A stretch of DNA of 64,000 nt from Roseivirga sp. BDSF3-8 (GCF_041449215.1 NZ_JBGNFV010000001.1:2676001-2740000), one strand, 5' to 3'; shown: positions 10,001 to 19,800, counted from the stretch's first letter. The notes: generated by a model not told the origin, from the letters alone. Translations and numbers: made by a program.

Positions 10001-11923
10001 GCTGTGGCCGTGGTGAAGGGCAGTGGCGAAGATGCGATGCTGGTGGCCTATATAGCCATAGAGCCGGGGGCAGATTTGTCGGCAGACTACCGTCAGGTTG
10101 CAGCAGGCTTCCTGCCAGACTATATGGTGCCCTCCGTGGTAATGGTACTGGAAAGCTTACCGCTAACACCCAACGGGAAGATAGATAAGAAAGCCCTGCC
10201 GGATCCTGTGTTACAGGAAAGAGCGTATGTGGCCGCGGCCAGTGAAACAGAGGCTGTACTGCAGACTCTGTGGCAGGAGGTGCTTGGCCTGGAGAAAGTA
10301 AGTGTTACTGACAATTTCTTTGCCATAGGAGGAAACTCTATAAAAGCAATGAAGCTGGCGGCAAGGCTTAAAAAGTTAAATGGAAAAGAAATATCACTTT
10401 CTGAAGTATTTACATATCCGCAGATAGACTCTCTGGCAGCGCATATCGAAACCCTGCCTGTAGCAGGATCGGATGCTATTCAAACTCTCGGTAAAGCTAC
10501 GCATTATGCCCTATCTAACAATCAGAAGCGTCTCTGGATAACAGAAATGATGCAGGGTTCCGGTGCGGCATATAACATTACTCAGGGAATTATCATAGAA
10601 GGCGTTTTTAATGCAGAAATTCTAATAAAGGCGCTTCGCTATGTTACAACCAGACATGAAGTAGTAAGATCCCGCTTTGTGACTGTAGATAACGCACCTG
10701 TGGCTATAGTGGTCCCTTCCGATGATTTTTTTATTCCAGTCGGACATATCGAGGTTGGCCAGGATGAAAATAGCTATGATTCTGTAAAAAGAATAATTGA
10801 CGAGAGCCAGAATGAGCCATTTGACTTGTATGAAGGGTCGCTTTTAAGGTTAAAAATTGTAAAGATTGGCGAGTTTGAAACTGGTCTTATATATACCCTC
10901 CATCATATAGTTACTGATGGAATAAGTAATGCCATATTTGAAAAAGAACTAGTAGAGGCCTACCTGGCTTATGCAGATCAAAAAAGTCCGGGTCATACTC
11001 CGCTACCTGTCCAATACTATGACTTCGCAGCATGGCAAAATGGTAAAATGGAATTAGGAGGGCAGGAAGTACTATCCGCTTATTGGAAAAACAGGCTTAA
11101 AGGAAACCTCCCTGTACTAAACCTGCCGCTAGATACTTCCCGGCTGATTGCAGACGGTGACAATACTGGAAAACTTTTTCATGGTATTCTAGACAATGAA
11201 ATATTGGCTCGATTGAATCAGGTAGCCGCAAATGCAAGTATAAGCCTGTATGCCCTACTGCTGTCAGCCTATAATGTATTGTTGCAAAAAGCTTCCGGAC
11301 AGGATACCATACTAACTGGCATATCCGTAGCAGGAAGGGAGCAGGAAGAATTACAGCCACTGATAGGCTTTTTTGTAAACACACTACCATTTAAAGCTAC
11401 AATTCCAAAGGATATTTCATTCGGTGCTTTTGCCCAGCAAACCCAGCAAGCATTAACGCAGGATTTGAAACATCAGGCCATGCCTTTTGATCAAATTCTG
11501 AATAACCTGAATATCTCTCGTGAGCCAGGAACCTCACCAGTGTTTCAGTCCCGGTTTGTATTTAACAACTATGACACTACGGACAGGTTAGCTGTTTCTT
11601 CCCTGACTGATCTCAAAATCAGTCAGATAAATCTGTCAATGGTCCAGGCAAAATTTGACCTGAGCCTGATGCTATTCCTGGTGCCTGATGGACTGAATGT
11701 CACCTTTGAATACCGCAGCAGACTATTCCGGGAAGATACAATCTCTACTCTTTGGGCAGCCTTTAGTGAATTGCTGAAGAAGATAGCAGATAACCCCGGG
11801 CTATCTCTGAATGACCTGGACACTTATACGGATAAAAGACGCGGGGATATGGTAGCTGCGAAAGAGAAAAAAGCCTCTGCTGCACTATCTAAACTAAAAA
11901 ATCTAAAAGTAAACCTGAGGTAA
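1031..11923 (+). CDS. NRPS, docking-C-A-T-C-A-T-C-A-T-C, three modules plus terminal C
   Basis: This is a 3630-aa assembly-line enzyme. Approximate layout in residues: TubC-type N-terminal docking helix region 1-55; C1 70-500 (HHIISDG near 199); A1 520-1003; T1 near 1040; C2 1104-1530 (HHIIADG); A2 1557-2021; T2 near 2070; C3 2132-2560 (HHIISDG near 2254); A3 2578-3055; T3 near 3095; C4 3159-3600 (HHIVTDG), then a basic tail. Pocket codes read by eye are A1 and A3 = DLYNNALTYK and A2 = DAWYLGNVVK. From memory, the first is nearest to cyanobacterial Ala codes (DLFNNALTYK), with Cys (DLYN...) as alternative, and the second to Leu (DAWFLGNVVK). No epimerase or methyltransferase domain is seen. 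The C3-A3-T3 part is a near copy of C1-A1-T1. The last C has no A-T in cis, so it should accept the next protein's carrier. ATG start 12 bp after the previous stop. Confidence 0.95.
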   Translation: MKASYLIRDLAGMGIKLKLEDGQLVLKGAKSALTPAVVEQIKANKEALIAFLRETSAGTETIPAQKPGSTYALSSAQQRLFLLHKMEESAVAYNIPSVFRVKGAVNAPFLEAAFNALIARHEILRTQFGLRNFEPYQEVASQKDVYFTLRTGSADTVDEASGIIKSVISAPFDLEKAPLLRAVLIGLKQTDFVFALDMHHIISDGWSMEVFIRELFACYSALVSGAEWSVAPLSIQYKDYAVWEQVRLSGDAYQAARDYWLEHFSGELPVLQLPTDKPRPGVQSFKGAQHSFTLHAALTEKLRSVAASQGASPFMVLLALVNNLLSRYSGQEDIIVGTPVAGRDLPQLKDQIGFYVNTLALRTEIVGEDTFSSQLEKVKSTLLGALSHSSYPFDRLVDELNIPRSTGRPPLFNVMVNYQEQSSSQLPAIAGVEISAEALPFHTSKFDLSFAFRHQGDRLDCTIEYATDLYLPSTIERMDGHLCTLAEAVLENPGLKPAEVNILQPEEREQVLHSFNQTAKAYDLDKDIITFFGNQVSLQPEAVALIDGETTYSYTQLDRLSNGLAERLTTSYGVGYGDLVGVRMDRSAALVIALLAVMKTGAAYVPVDPAYPAGRQSYIMEHARPRLLVTDAPSGAETLPVCIYHEKAFSEQAAGFATSLRAADRAYVIYTSGSTGTPKGISITHGNVSNLLQWAAETFDSSCLEGVLFSTSVCFDLSIYELFYPLSAGGTVILAKTVTDLAGLAAALKVRLVNTVPSAVKLLLEQDAIGPRVKVLNVAGEPLKDALVQRVFEKTNVEQVNNLYGPSETTTYSTHHRMERGEEVRVTIGKPLANTQVYLLDRGMNLVPPGVFAELYIGGSGVSEGYLHSEDLTAQRFLANPYGAGQLYRTGDLASWDGTGQLHYHGRIDEQVKLRGFRIELGEIEKVLMSRSEVKEAVAVVKGSGEDAMLVAYMTVEQGAEQAEDYRKVAAGFLPDYMVPSVVVVLENLPLTPNGKIDKKALPDPVLQERAYVAAASETEAVLQTLWQEVLGLEKVGVTDNFFAIGGNSIKAMKLAARIFHKTGTSVKIKDIFLFPTIRELAPALKNCSVALAPIPLTEATGEVPASLAQRRIYWAHRLQGGEAAYNIPFYLELRGSLKEEVLHDAVQYLIERHESLRTVFREEKGQLLQEVKPRLDAEDVFVYEYQVGAPLLGELAAEESKRIFDLGAGPLWKLRVVCVGANHYFFGLTFHHIIADGWSMPVFFRDLMKACMAFGRDEKPDLQPLPVQYRDYSEWQRKALLHGEFKEAAAYWGELLSGELAYTTLPYDYLPDEKESSDGDRVIHSIDTNVSDKVVRFALSLGCTPFTVLYSTLQALLSKYTSESDIVLGIPVSGRVHPYTVDQVGLYINTILLRAEVKEETSFAELCKANGEQLSLSLEHQEYPFSAILEDLQVPADKSPLFAIMVNYEDQTGETDFIKDIPFTLKQIDSQYAPSKFDISITFANTDGRLKILADYNKNLYSRGKIERLIHHFEKLVRVAVENKETSLKEHTYLSKEEAHTLRDLGRGEVLNLPYGNIISRFDLIAEKLPDHTAIVEDEVVTYSRLRENSCKLAQTMAGKYGVKAGVVVAVSMDRSAALVTTILAILRCKAIYLPIDMDDPHARKSYIISDSRPVLMVAAADTLSDCVVESYEALSAEPDVWDNLPPKQPETDLPVYRIYTSGTTGKPKGVTVSSFNLANLCEWHITHYQTSERSRATLFAGIGFDASVWEIFPYLLTGGTLYPVAANLRYDTGKLGVFMQEKGITHTYLPVVIARQLLSSEFKPDNPVHLLTGGEDPGMLCSNEKIILHNNYGPTETTVVATSYRFRDKENSYIPIGRPLPNTHIYLLDENHKLVGEGLSGSIFIGGRSVSLGYHGQDDLTEKVFVADPFNPGHQMYNSGDKGRWLPDGNLLFEGRKDEQVKLRGYRIELSGIDYQLKQIPCVSEAVTLLLTDTKDHKRLVSYVKVDGEVPEIRNLLSKALPSYMIPDLVVVVDTIPLTANGKVDRKALPSPDFGNREIIAPRNDLEMVVRDTFREVLDVEELSIYDSFFALGGQSIKLYKLASALAEKTGVHFNLSDLFVHNTIAGVAGLLEEGKEEVTIIPYADIRERYPLSSSQFRMWMLSGIDKSAQAYNIVSLHNVKGQVNFSLLEEALTLVIGRHEILRTRFVQQEEEVYQVIDKNVSGKITLIEPGDESLADLLKNVPALESGNLLSLRFLKRAEDDYLMIFSMHHIISDGWSMEVFIRELFACYSALVSGREWFVAPLSIQYKDYAVWEQARLSGDAYQAARDYWLEHFSGELPVLQLPTDKPRPGVQSFKGAQHSFTLHAALTEKLRSVAASQGASPFMVLLALVNNLLSRYSGQEDIIVGTPVAGRDLPQLKDQIGFYVNTLALRTEIVGEDTFSSQLEKVKSTLLGALSHSSYPFDRLVDELNIPRSTGRPPLFNVMVNYQEQSSSQLPAIAGVEIVAEALPFHTSKFDLSFAFRHQGDRLDCTIEYATDLYGPVTIERMGRHLVSLCEAVLENPGIKPSEVDILQAEERAQVLYGFNQTERAYDLDKDLISLFREQTVRQPEAIALIDGETSYSYGQLDRLSSGLAHRLITNYGVAHGDLVAVRMERSAALVIALIAIMKTGAAYVPVDPGYPAGRQSYILEHARPRLLVTDKPKGENALLVCSYNTEEFSEAEGLSISLQSTDRAYVIYTSGSTGNPKGISITHGNVSNLLQWATETFDSSCLEGVLFSTSVCFDLSIYELFYPLSAGGTVILAKTVTDLPHLAVAEQVRLVNTVPSAVKLLLDQGAIGPQVKVLNVAGEPLKDALVRRVFENTQVQQVNNLYGPSETTTYSTHHRMERGKEVRVTIGKPLANTQVYMMDRGMNLVPPGVFAELYIGGSGVSEGYLHSAELTAQRFLVNPYGEGHLYRTGDLASWDGEGQLHYHGRIDEQVKLRGFRIELGEIEKVLMSRSEVKEAVAVVKGSGEDAMLVAYIAIEPGADLSADYRQVAAGFLPDYMVPSVVMVLESLPLTPNGKIDKKALPDPVLQERAYVAAASETEAVLQTLWQEVLGLEKVSVTDNFFAIGGNSIKAMKLAARLKKLNGKEISLSEVFTYPQIDSLAAHIETLPVAGSDAIQTLGKATHYALSNNQKRLWITEMMQGSGAAYNITQGIIIEGVFNAEILIKALRYVTTRHEVVRSRFVTVDNAPVAIVVPSDDFFIPVGHIEVGQDENSYDSVKRIIDESQNEPFDLYEGSLLRLKIVKIGEFETGLIYTLHHIVTDGISNAIFEKELVEAYLAYADQKSPGHTPLPVQYYDFAAWQNGKMELGGQEVLSAYWKNRLKGNLPVLNLPLDTSRLIADGDNTGKLFHGILDNEILARLNQVAANASISLYALLLSAYNVLLQKASGQDTILTGISVAGREQEELQPLIGFFVNTLPFKATIPKDISFGAFAQQTQQALTQDLKHQAMPFDQILNNLNISREPGTSPVFQSRFVFNNYDTTDRLAVSSLTDLKISQINLSMVQAKFDLSLMLFLVPDGLNVTFEYRSRLFREDTISTLWAAFSELLKKIADNPGLSLNDLDTYTDKRRGDMVAAKEKKASAALSKLKNLKVNLR
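1621..4203 (+). repeat. Copy 1 of a ~2.58-kb NRPS module repeat
   Basis: The DNA from the HHIISDG motif of C1 to just after the T1 phosphopantetheine site is closely similar, with long identical runs, to 7786-10366. The offset is 6165 bp at the start and 6162 at the end, so one codon differs in length. Similarity stops abruptly on both sides: the residues before HHII and after KLAAR are unrelated. Confidence 0.85.
7786..10366 (+). repeat. Copy 2 of a ~2.58-kb NRPS module repeat
   Basis: Second copy of the C(part)-A-T block at 1621-4203. The most diverged part is the N-terminal third of the A domain; the C-domain part and the A4-A5 region are nearly identical, so both modules carry the same specificity code. 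Confidence 0.85.
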
Positions 11924-11930
11924 CAACCCT

Positions 11931-13793
11931 ATGAATACGAAGCAAACCCTTTTAAGTAGCCTGAAGAATACAAAACCGAAGGGCACTGCATTATCTGCCT
12001 CTTCTATAGATATCAGAAAGGAATTCATAGAAAATGAGCATGGTAAAATTCGCGTTTTCAGAAATACAAGGCCTGGTAACTCTCTGCAGTCATGGGTTGA
12101 TGAAAACCTGAAAGAGGTGAATGCAGCATACGGTGAGTTTAAAGCTGTATTATTTCGTGGGTTTGATGTGGGAGGGAAGTTCCACACCATTTCCAGGTCT
12201 ATGGCGGACTCTGATCTGCTGGACTATAAAGAGCCATCCACGCCCAGAACCCAGGTAGACAATAACATTTATACCTCTACGGAATATCCTGAAGATCAGC
12301 ATATTCCGCTACATAATGAGCATTCCTATACAGATAACTGGCCCCGAAAAATCTGGTTTACCTGCGAAATTCCGGCAGAGAAAGGCGGTCAGACTCCCGT
12401 ATGTGATAGCGAGGGCATGTACCAGGTTCTTCCTGCAGAAATAAGAGAAAAGTTTGAAAAACTTGGGGTAATGTATGTCCGTAACTTCGGAAAGGACATG
12501 GACCTTAAATGGGAGGAGGTTTACGGAACCTCTGACAAAAATGAGGTAGACGAATTTTGTCGCAAAAAAGGTATAAAAACTATCTGGAAAGAAGATGGTA
12601 CATTGCGTACCGAGCAAGTATGTCAGGGGGTATTGGCTCATCCTGAGTCAGGCAAAAAGCTTTGGTTTAATCAGGCACATCTGTTCCATTATACCAACCT
12701 GCCCGAGTATGTACGGAAGTTTCTCACAGATCGCTATGGCGAAAATAACCTGCCGCGTAACGCCTATTATGGTGATGGCAGTGCTATTGAGGAAGAAACG
12801 CTGCAAATAATCAGAACGGCATTTGAGCAGGTGAGGATTGTGTTTGACTGGGAAAAGGATGATGTTTTGCTTCTGGACAATATGCAATTTGCCCATGCCA
12901 GGTTCCCTTTTGAAGGACAGCGCCGTGTATTGGTGTGTATGGCAGAGCCCTTTCACCATACATTTATTCCTCAAACAGAAACCCCTAAGCCTGAAGGTCA
13001 GCAGGCTGTAAACCAGACGAGAAGACAGACAGCAGATCACTTCATTCGCAATACGAAAACGGATACAAGAGAATGGCTTAAATATAAGCTGGCTGCCGCT
13101 TATCGTATTATGGTAGCCGAAAACCTTGATGAGGGTGGTATAAGCGGGCATATTAGTCTTAAAGTACCAGGAGAGAAGGATTACTTCTGGGTGAATCCCT
13201 TTGGAAAACTGGCAGAAGAGGTAACTCCTGATAACCTTGTAATGGTGGACCGCAGCGGCAATATTGTAGAAGGTAATCCGCCCATTAATACGGCCGGCTT
13301 CTGTATTCATGCTGCTATTCACACAGCTTACCCTGATGTTCATGCTGTGGCACATACCCACTCTCCCTGGGGAACTGTGTTTGGCAGTTATGGAAAACCA
13401 CTTCTCCCGATAGACCAAAACTGCTGTATGTTTTATGAGAATCATGCAGTATATGATTCCTTTAACGGTCCTGTAAACGACAGTGAAGATGCCAGCCGCA
13501 TAGCAGAAACCATAGCCGGAAAAAGTGCCATTATCCTTAGAAACCATGGCACTATTACATGCGGAACCAATATTGAGACTGCCGTAATGTATATGGTGGC
13601 TATGGAAAGAGCATACCGTTTGAATGCCCTGGCAGCTCAGTATGGTGAGCCAAAACTAATAGACCCCAAAGTGGCCAGGGAAACAAAAATGTGGATAGCT
13701 AATCCACTTGGCTTTCGCATCGAGTTTGATGCCCTTCTGCGGAAGGCAGAGAGAATGTTTCCTGACCTAAAGGAATACAGACCTTCCAATTAA
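11931..13793 (+). CDS. TauD-type Fe(II)/2-oxoglutarate dioxygenase fused to class II aldolase
   Basis: 620 aa in two parts. Residues ~30-345 are a TauD/SyrP-like non-haem iron dioxygenase: iron ligands H128 and E130 in HNEH, the distal His H322 in AHARFPFEG, and an Arg close behind it for 2-oxoglutarate. Residues ~370-615 are a class II aldolase/adducin domain with zinc-type histidines H475 and H477 (AHTHSPWG) and H539 (RNHGTI). SyrP-like enzymes hydroxylate the beta carbon of carrier-bound amino acids, often Asp. The next gene has an Asp-type A domain behind a degenerate C domain, so beta-hydroxylation of Asp is the likely job of the first half. The aldolase half keeps its metal ligands and may be active, but its substrate is unknown. 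It starts 7 bp after the NRPS stop, inside the same operon. Confidence 0.88.
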   Translation: MNTKQTLLSSLKNTKPKGTALSASSIDIRKEFIENEHGKIRVFRNTRPGNSLQSWVDENLKEVNAAYGEFKAVLFRGFDVGGKFHTISRSMADSDLLDYKEPSTPRTQVDNNIYTSTEYPEDQHIPLHNEHSYTDNWPRKIWFTCEIPAEKGGQTPVCDSEGMYQVLPAEIREKFEKLGVMYVRNFGKDMDLKWEEVYGTSDKNEVDEFCRKKGIKTIWKEDGTLRTEQVCQGVLAHPESGKKLWFNQAHLFHYTNLPEYVRKFLTDRYGENNLPRNAYYGDGSAIEEETLQIIRTAFEQVRIVFDWEKDDVLLLDNMQFAHARFPFEGQRRVLVCMAEPFHHTFIPQTETPKPEGQQAVNQTRRQTADHFIRNTKTDTREWLKYKLAAAYRIMVAENLDEGGISGHISLKVPGEKDYFWVNPFGKLAEEVTPDNLVMVDRSGNIVEGNPPINTAGFCIHAAIHTAYPDVHAVAHTHSPWGTVFGSYGKPLLPIDQNCCMFYENHAVYDSFNGPVNDSEDASRIAETIAGKSAIILRNHGTITCGTNIETAVMYMVAMERAYRLNALAAQYGEPKLIDPKVARETKMWIANPLGFRIEFDALLRKAERMFPDLKEYRPSN

Positions 13794-13827
13794 TATAACC
13801 ACCCAATAGGAAAAACTTAAGCTAGTA

Positions 13828-16800
13828 ATGGAAGAACTAATCGGCTATTCCTTATCTCCGCAGCAGCAGATGTATGCTTCATCAGGTTTGATGGGGGATG
13901 ATACCATTATCCAGGTCCGCGTGAAGACGTTAAGACCAGTTGCCACCACCGTATTAAAAGAGAGCTTCAGGTCAGTATGTGACCAGGAAAGTACTTTTAA
14001 GGTGAAATATGTACTGGAAAGCGATAGTAATGAATATCTCCAAATTCCAATAGACGACCTTAGGGTGGAATTTGAGGAAAGAACAGAATTGCCAAAATAT
14101 CCTTTTGAGAGCCAAGGTACAAAGCCCGGTACGGAAGAAGGGCCTTTACTGGTTATTACTGTTTGTCCGTCAGAATCTCATACGGATATTAGTCTTACTA
14201 CTCTCGCGCTCTGTTGTGATGAGGAAAGCCTGCTTACTATGTGCAGGATGGCTATTGATACAGTTACAGGAAAGGCAGGTGAGTATGATATTATAAGCTA
14301 TCTGCAGTATAGTGAGTGGCAGCGTGGTTTGCTGTCTGATGATGATAGCCGGGATAGTTTGCAATGGTGGCAATCTTACACCTTCGGCCTGCCTGGTGCA
14401 CCGCAAAACAGGTTGGTTACTTCTCTGAATACAAGTGAAAAAGATTATACTGAGATTAGCCTTAGTTTAGGCTCTGAGTTACTCGAAATTGCCCGGAACC
14501 TGGCTGCTAAATCGGAAACCGGTATTGCAAGTGTTTGGACTTCGGCGCTGTATTTAGCCTTCAGTCGTTTGAATGACGGAAGGCCATTTTCTATTGCCAG
14601 CCTTGATAGCGGCAGGAGCTTTGATGAGCTGAACCATACGATTGGCCTGATGGAAAAGCCTCTGCCATTCTACATGGAGGTGAATGAAAACGACACCGTT
14701 CAGAAATTGCTGTCTACTGCTTTCACAAGGACTGAGGAGCTGGATACATATAAAGAAGTATTCCCCCTGACCGACACGCTGGCAGAGCATGCTGATTACC
14801 TGCAGTATGCCCTGAAAGTTAGCCTTCCCGGGGTAGAAAATCCTTTTACTCTTGAGCACACATCCAGGGGTGGTGGTTTCCATATTATACAGGTACATAT
14901 CCGGTATACTGAAGAAAATAGAGCAGACATAGTTTTATCTTATGACCGGAAGGTAGTGAGCGAAACTGCCGCTCAGATTATTGCCAGCTCCATTACTGGT
15001 ACACTTCAATCTCTGACTACTGTACATACCGTAGGAGAGGTGTCTTGCCTTGGGCCGGATATGGAAACTACAGTACTGAACAGTTTCTCGGGAAAGACTA
15101 ATGCCCATACAGATGTGTCCCAGACATTATTGGAAAGTTGGGATCACATTGCTGCCCAATATCCTGATAATCTGGCAATTGAAGATAAGAAGAGTGCTTT
15201 CACATATAGTGAAATAGACAGGCTGGCCAACCTTACTGCGCAAACGCTGATAAGTCAATATAATATAGGCAGGGGTGATAAGGTCATTATATTCATGCAA
15301 GGCAACTGCCATATGGTGCAGTCCATGCTGGCAGTATTAAAAGCAGGAGCTACTTATGTACCTGTAGATGCCGGAGCTCCCTATTCACATCTGAGCTTCA
15401 TTGTGAATGATGCAGCCTGCAGACTTATTCTTACCACATCAGATATAGCCTCGGATGCCATCATTCAGGCAGAAGTGTGCTATGTGGACAATATTTCTGA
15501 AGAAGAAGACCTTGAGTTTACACTTCCGGTAAGGCCTTGGGACGCCGAGGCGTATTGTATATATACCTCAGGTACAACGGGTAAGCCTAAAGGCACACGA
15601 ATCAGTGATGCTTCCCTGATGAACTATATATCATGGTTTAGGGAAGAGTTTTCCATTGGGGCAGATGACGTTACAGCGCTATTATCTTCATTTGCCTTTG
15701 ACCTTGGATATACGAGCCTGTGGGGTGGTATACTTTCCGGTAGTACGGTATACCTGGCAGATACAGAACTTATAAAAAACCCAGAAGGCCTTACATCTTT
15801 TGTGCTCGGCAAGGGCATTACTTTCCTGAAGACCACCCCGTCTCTGTTACACATTTTTCTGATGGCCGGAAACTCCAATGAACTGGGACAGTCTAAGCTG
15901 CGTCTTTGGCTTATAGGAGGAGAGGCCATTCATACAGGTGACCTTATCAGAATGAGCGACCTGGTACCTGATATTCAGTTAGTGAACCACTACGGCCCTT
16001 CAGAGACCACCATAGGTACTATATTTTATCCCATCCCTTCACAGGATTTGAGGACTTATGAAACCAGGCCGGTAATAGGACGTCCTGTGACTAATAACCA
16101 TGTATATATTTTAAATGAGACGCTTAAGCCTGTAATGCCTGGCCAGCAGGGACAGATTGCCATTTCAGGCAGGGGACTTTCAAAGGGGTATCTGAACAGG
16201 GAGGCACTTACACTTGAGAAATTTATAGATAACCCCTTTGAACAGGGGCATAAAATGTACCTGACCGGAGATTTAGGATATTTTACTGAAGAGGGCCTCA
16301 TAGGTTTTCTAGGCAGGAAAGATGACCAGGTAAAAATCAGAGGGTACAGGGTAGAGCTTGATGGTGTAAAATCACGACTGCTGGAACTGGAGGGCATTGC
16401 TGAAGCAGCAGTGGTAAGCCGCCAGTCAGGCGATTTTGGGAATGAAATCGTGGCCTACCTGGTTGGTGATCGGGCCTATGATACGCAACAGCTTCGTACT
16501 GAACTTCAGGCAAAGGTTCCGGACTATATGGTGCCTTCTCACATTGTAGGACTGGAAAGCATGCCTCTCACTGCTAATGGAAAGGTAGATAAAAAACGCC
16601 TGCCACAACCTGAAGATGTAAGCACAGGCGGGCCTGTTACTTCTGCTGAAACGTCTACGCAAGCCAGCCTTCTTGCGATCTGGAAAGAAATATTTGCCAA
16701 TGAAAATATTGGCATTAAAGATGGTTTCTTCGATCTGGGGGGGCATAGCCTGCGCGCCATTCAGATGGCTAGTCTCATTAGTGAGAAAATGGGCATTACT

Positions 16801-19800
16801 GTTGACCTGCGGGAAATATTTACATATGACAGTGTAGAAACCCTGGCTGGCCATATTGACCAAACACATGATGGCTCCGTAGGTAAAGAAACCATTATTG
16901 AGCCACTTCCGCTACAGGAATATTATGCCCTGAGCCATGCCCAAAAGAGGATATGGCTGGTGAGCCAGCAGGAGCAGGGGTCTGTGGCCTATAATGTTCC
17001 ATCTGCATTTGAGGTTAGCGGAAAAGTCACTCCTGAAAACATAAAAAATGCTTTCATAGTGCTTGTGCAAAGGTATGAGATTCTCCGTACCATATTTCTG
17101 GAAGTAAAAGGAGAGCCTGTACAGAAAGTATTGTCTGAAGCACCTGCTGAAGAAATGTGGTCTTTCGTAAACCTGGAAGATAATAGCCAGCCCGGAGAGG
17201 CCATCAAACAAAGCATACTTGCCGAGTACAGCCATCACTTTGAGATGGACGAAGTACCACCGGTAAGGCTCAGTATGTTAAAAATCAGCGAGGACAGAAA
17301 TGTTATAATACTAAATATACACCATATCCTTTCCGATGGGTGGTCCAGGGCACTGTTAAGTAAAGATTTCCTGGAAATTCTCGCAGGTATGCTCTCCGGA
17401 ACTACTTCAGTTGCCACGGGGACATCTGTTCAATTCAAAGATTATATACCTGTTCAGAATCAGGCTATAAAGGATAATGAGAGCTTTTGGAAGAAGTACC
17501 TGGCCACCTGGCCCGCTCCGCTCTCTTTCCCTATAGATCATGCCAGACCAGAGAAAATTACGTTTAAAGGTAAAGCAATACATACTACGCTTGATCGTGC
17601 AGAGTATAAGGCTATTCAGGATCTGGCTCAGAAGGAAGGCACTACCGTAAATAATATATTCCTATCGCTTTACGGGTTGCTGCTGAGAGGATACACAGGA
17701 GAGGAAAATATACCTGTTGGGGTAATAAGTTCTGGCAGGAATCACAGTCAGATATTAAATACTCCAGGGCTGTTTATAAACTACCTGCCCCTTAATATCT
17801 CTGTGCCTGGTGGTATAGCGTACAGGGATTATTTGAGCCAGTTTTCTGTGGATTTTCAGGAAGTTCTACTTCATGACAGCTACCCTTATGATCTGATGGT
17901 TGAGCAAAAAAGCGAGACACTACCGGCAAACAGAAACCCGCTTTTTGATACCATGCTCATCTTTCATAATGAGCAGGAGCTGCACGAGGATAGTATAAAT
18001 GAGCTGAAAAAGAGCCTGCCCGGCGGAATAGAGATCAACCCTGTATCCCTGGATATGAAAGAGCGGGGTACCAAACTTGATTTTAAAGTTGATATAGGTG
18101 TTGGGGATGACAGGCTGAGTATACAGCTTGAATATAATACCATGCTTCTTGAAGATGCAACGGCACAGGATATATTAAATAGGTATGTAAGCCTTATAAA
18201 TAACCTTGCTGATCAGGGGCCGGAAGCCATTACCACCAATATGCCTTCCTCTGCAACAGATAAACTTGTCTGGAAGAAAAAGGGAAGCTATCAGTTTCCC
18301 GAGGCAAAAAGTCCGCTTCGCATAACTGCTTCTTTCACCGCCGAACCTTTACAAGATGCGCTGGCAGTCCTTTTAGAAGAGTTTCAGTTGCCACTATACC
18401 CTGAGTTCGCTCCTTACCATCAGGTGATAAGAGAGCTTTCAGATCTTGCAAGCGGCCTCCATGCTCATGATGGAAAGCACGTATTACTAGTCAGACTTGA
18501 AGACTACATTCGCGAAAACGAAGATGGGGATAAAGCTAAAATTGAGATACTTCAGGGTATTAAAGATCAGCTATGTAAGCTGATATCAACTCACAGCACT
18601 GATATACTGTTGTACCTGTTCCCCGTTTCATCAGGAGCCCCCCATAGCCAGGAGGTAAGAAATACTATTGTTACACTGAATAATGCACTGGCTTCTGATT
18701 TAGCAAGCCTGCCTTATGTAAGTATAGTCCGGGCGGAAGAGATTAATACCTCAAACCCTGGATTGCTTATAGAGGATGTTAGCCAGGACAAAATAGGGCA
18801 TATACCTTTTACAGAAGAGTATTATATAGCACTTGCCGGCAATATCACAAGGCAACTTTACGGCCGCAGAACAAGCGCTATCAAGGCCATTGCCGTAGAC
18901 TGCGATAATACATTGTGGAAGGGGGTCTGCGGAGAAGACAAGCCTGAGGCAATGGTTATCACTCCTGGTCACAGGTACATGCAGCAATTCCTGCTACAAA
19001 AGAAAAAGGAAGGTTTTCTGATCCTGCTTCTCAGCAAAAACCATGAAGAGGATGTCTGGAATGTGTTCAGGCAAAATCCTGATATGGTACTTACAGAGGC
19101 AGATATTACAGATTACCGTATAAACTGGGAGAGCAAGGCCGTAAATATATCTTCACTGGCAGAAGATCTCAATATTGGAGTTGACAGTTTTGTTTTCCTG
19201 GATGATAATCCGGTGGAAGTAAAGGAAATGCTGGCTCGCAGGCAGGAAGTATTCAGCTTGCAGGTGCCTGAAGAGCGATACCTGGAAGTATTCCTTAATC
19301 GTATCTGGGGGCTGGACAAGTTTGATATTACAGAAGAGGATAGCCAGAGGAGTGAAATGTACCGTGCCGAAAAAGCACGGCGCAGTCTAAAGTCAGAGAA
19401 AGAAGAGCTTAATGAATACCTCGCAGACCTTAAGCTGGAAATCAGCTTTAACAGCGTAGGAGAGGAGCATGTATCCAGAATTAGCCAGCTTACTCAGAGA
19501 ACCAACCAGTTTAACCTGAGTACGATCCGGAGAACTGAAGAAGAAGTACGAAGCCTGATACACAAGACCGGTACAGATTGCTATAAAGTACATGTAAGAG
19601 ACCGCTTTGGTGACTATGGCATAACCGGCCTGGTAATTACTAAAATACAGGGAGAAGTTCTCTTAGTAGACACCTTCCTTCTTAGTTGCCGTGTACTGGG
19701 CAGAAATGTAGAGCAGGGAATAACCTGGCTACTGAGCAGAATATGCCATGAAAATGGGCTAAAAGAGATTAAGACTTCCTTTATTCCTACAGCTAAGAAC

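Noticed and set aside
12648..13547. Long minus-strand frame (299 codons) opposite the dioxygenase-aldolase gene
   Set aside because: The plus-strand frame has clear domain motifs along its whole length; the opposite frame has none.
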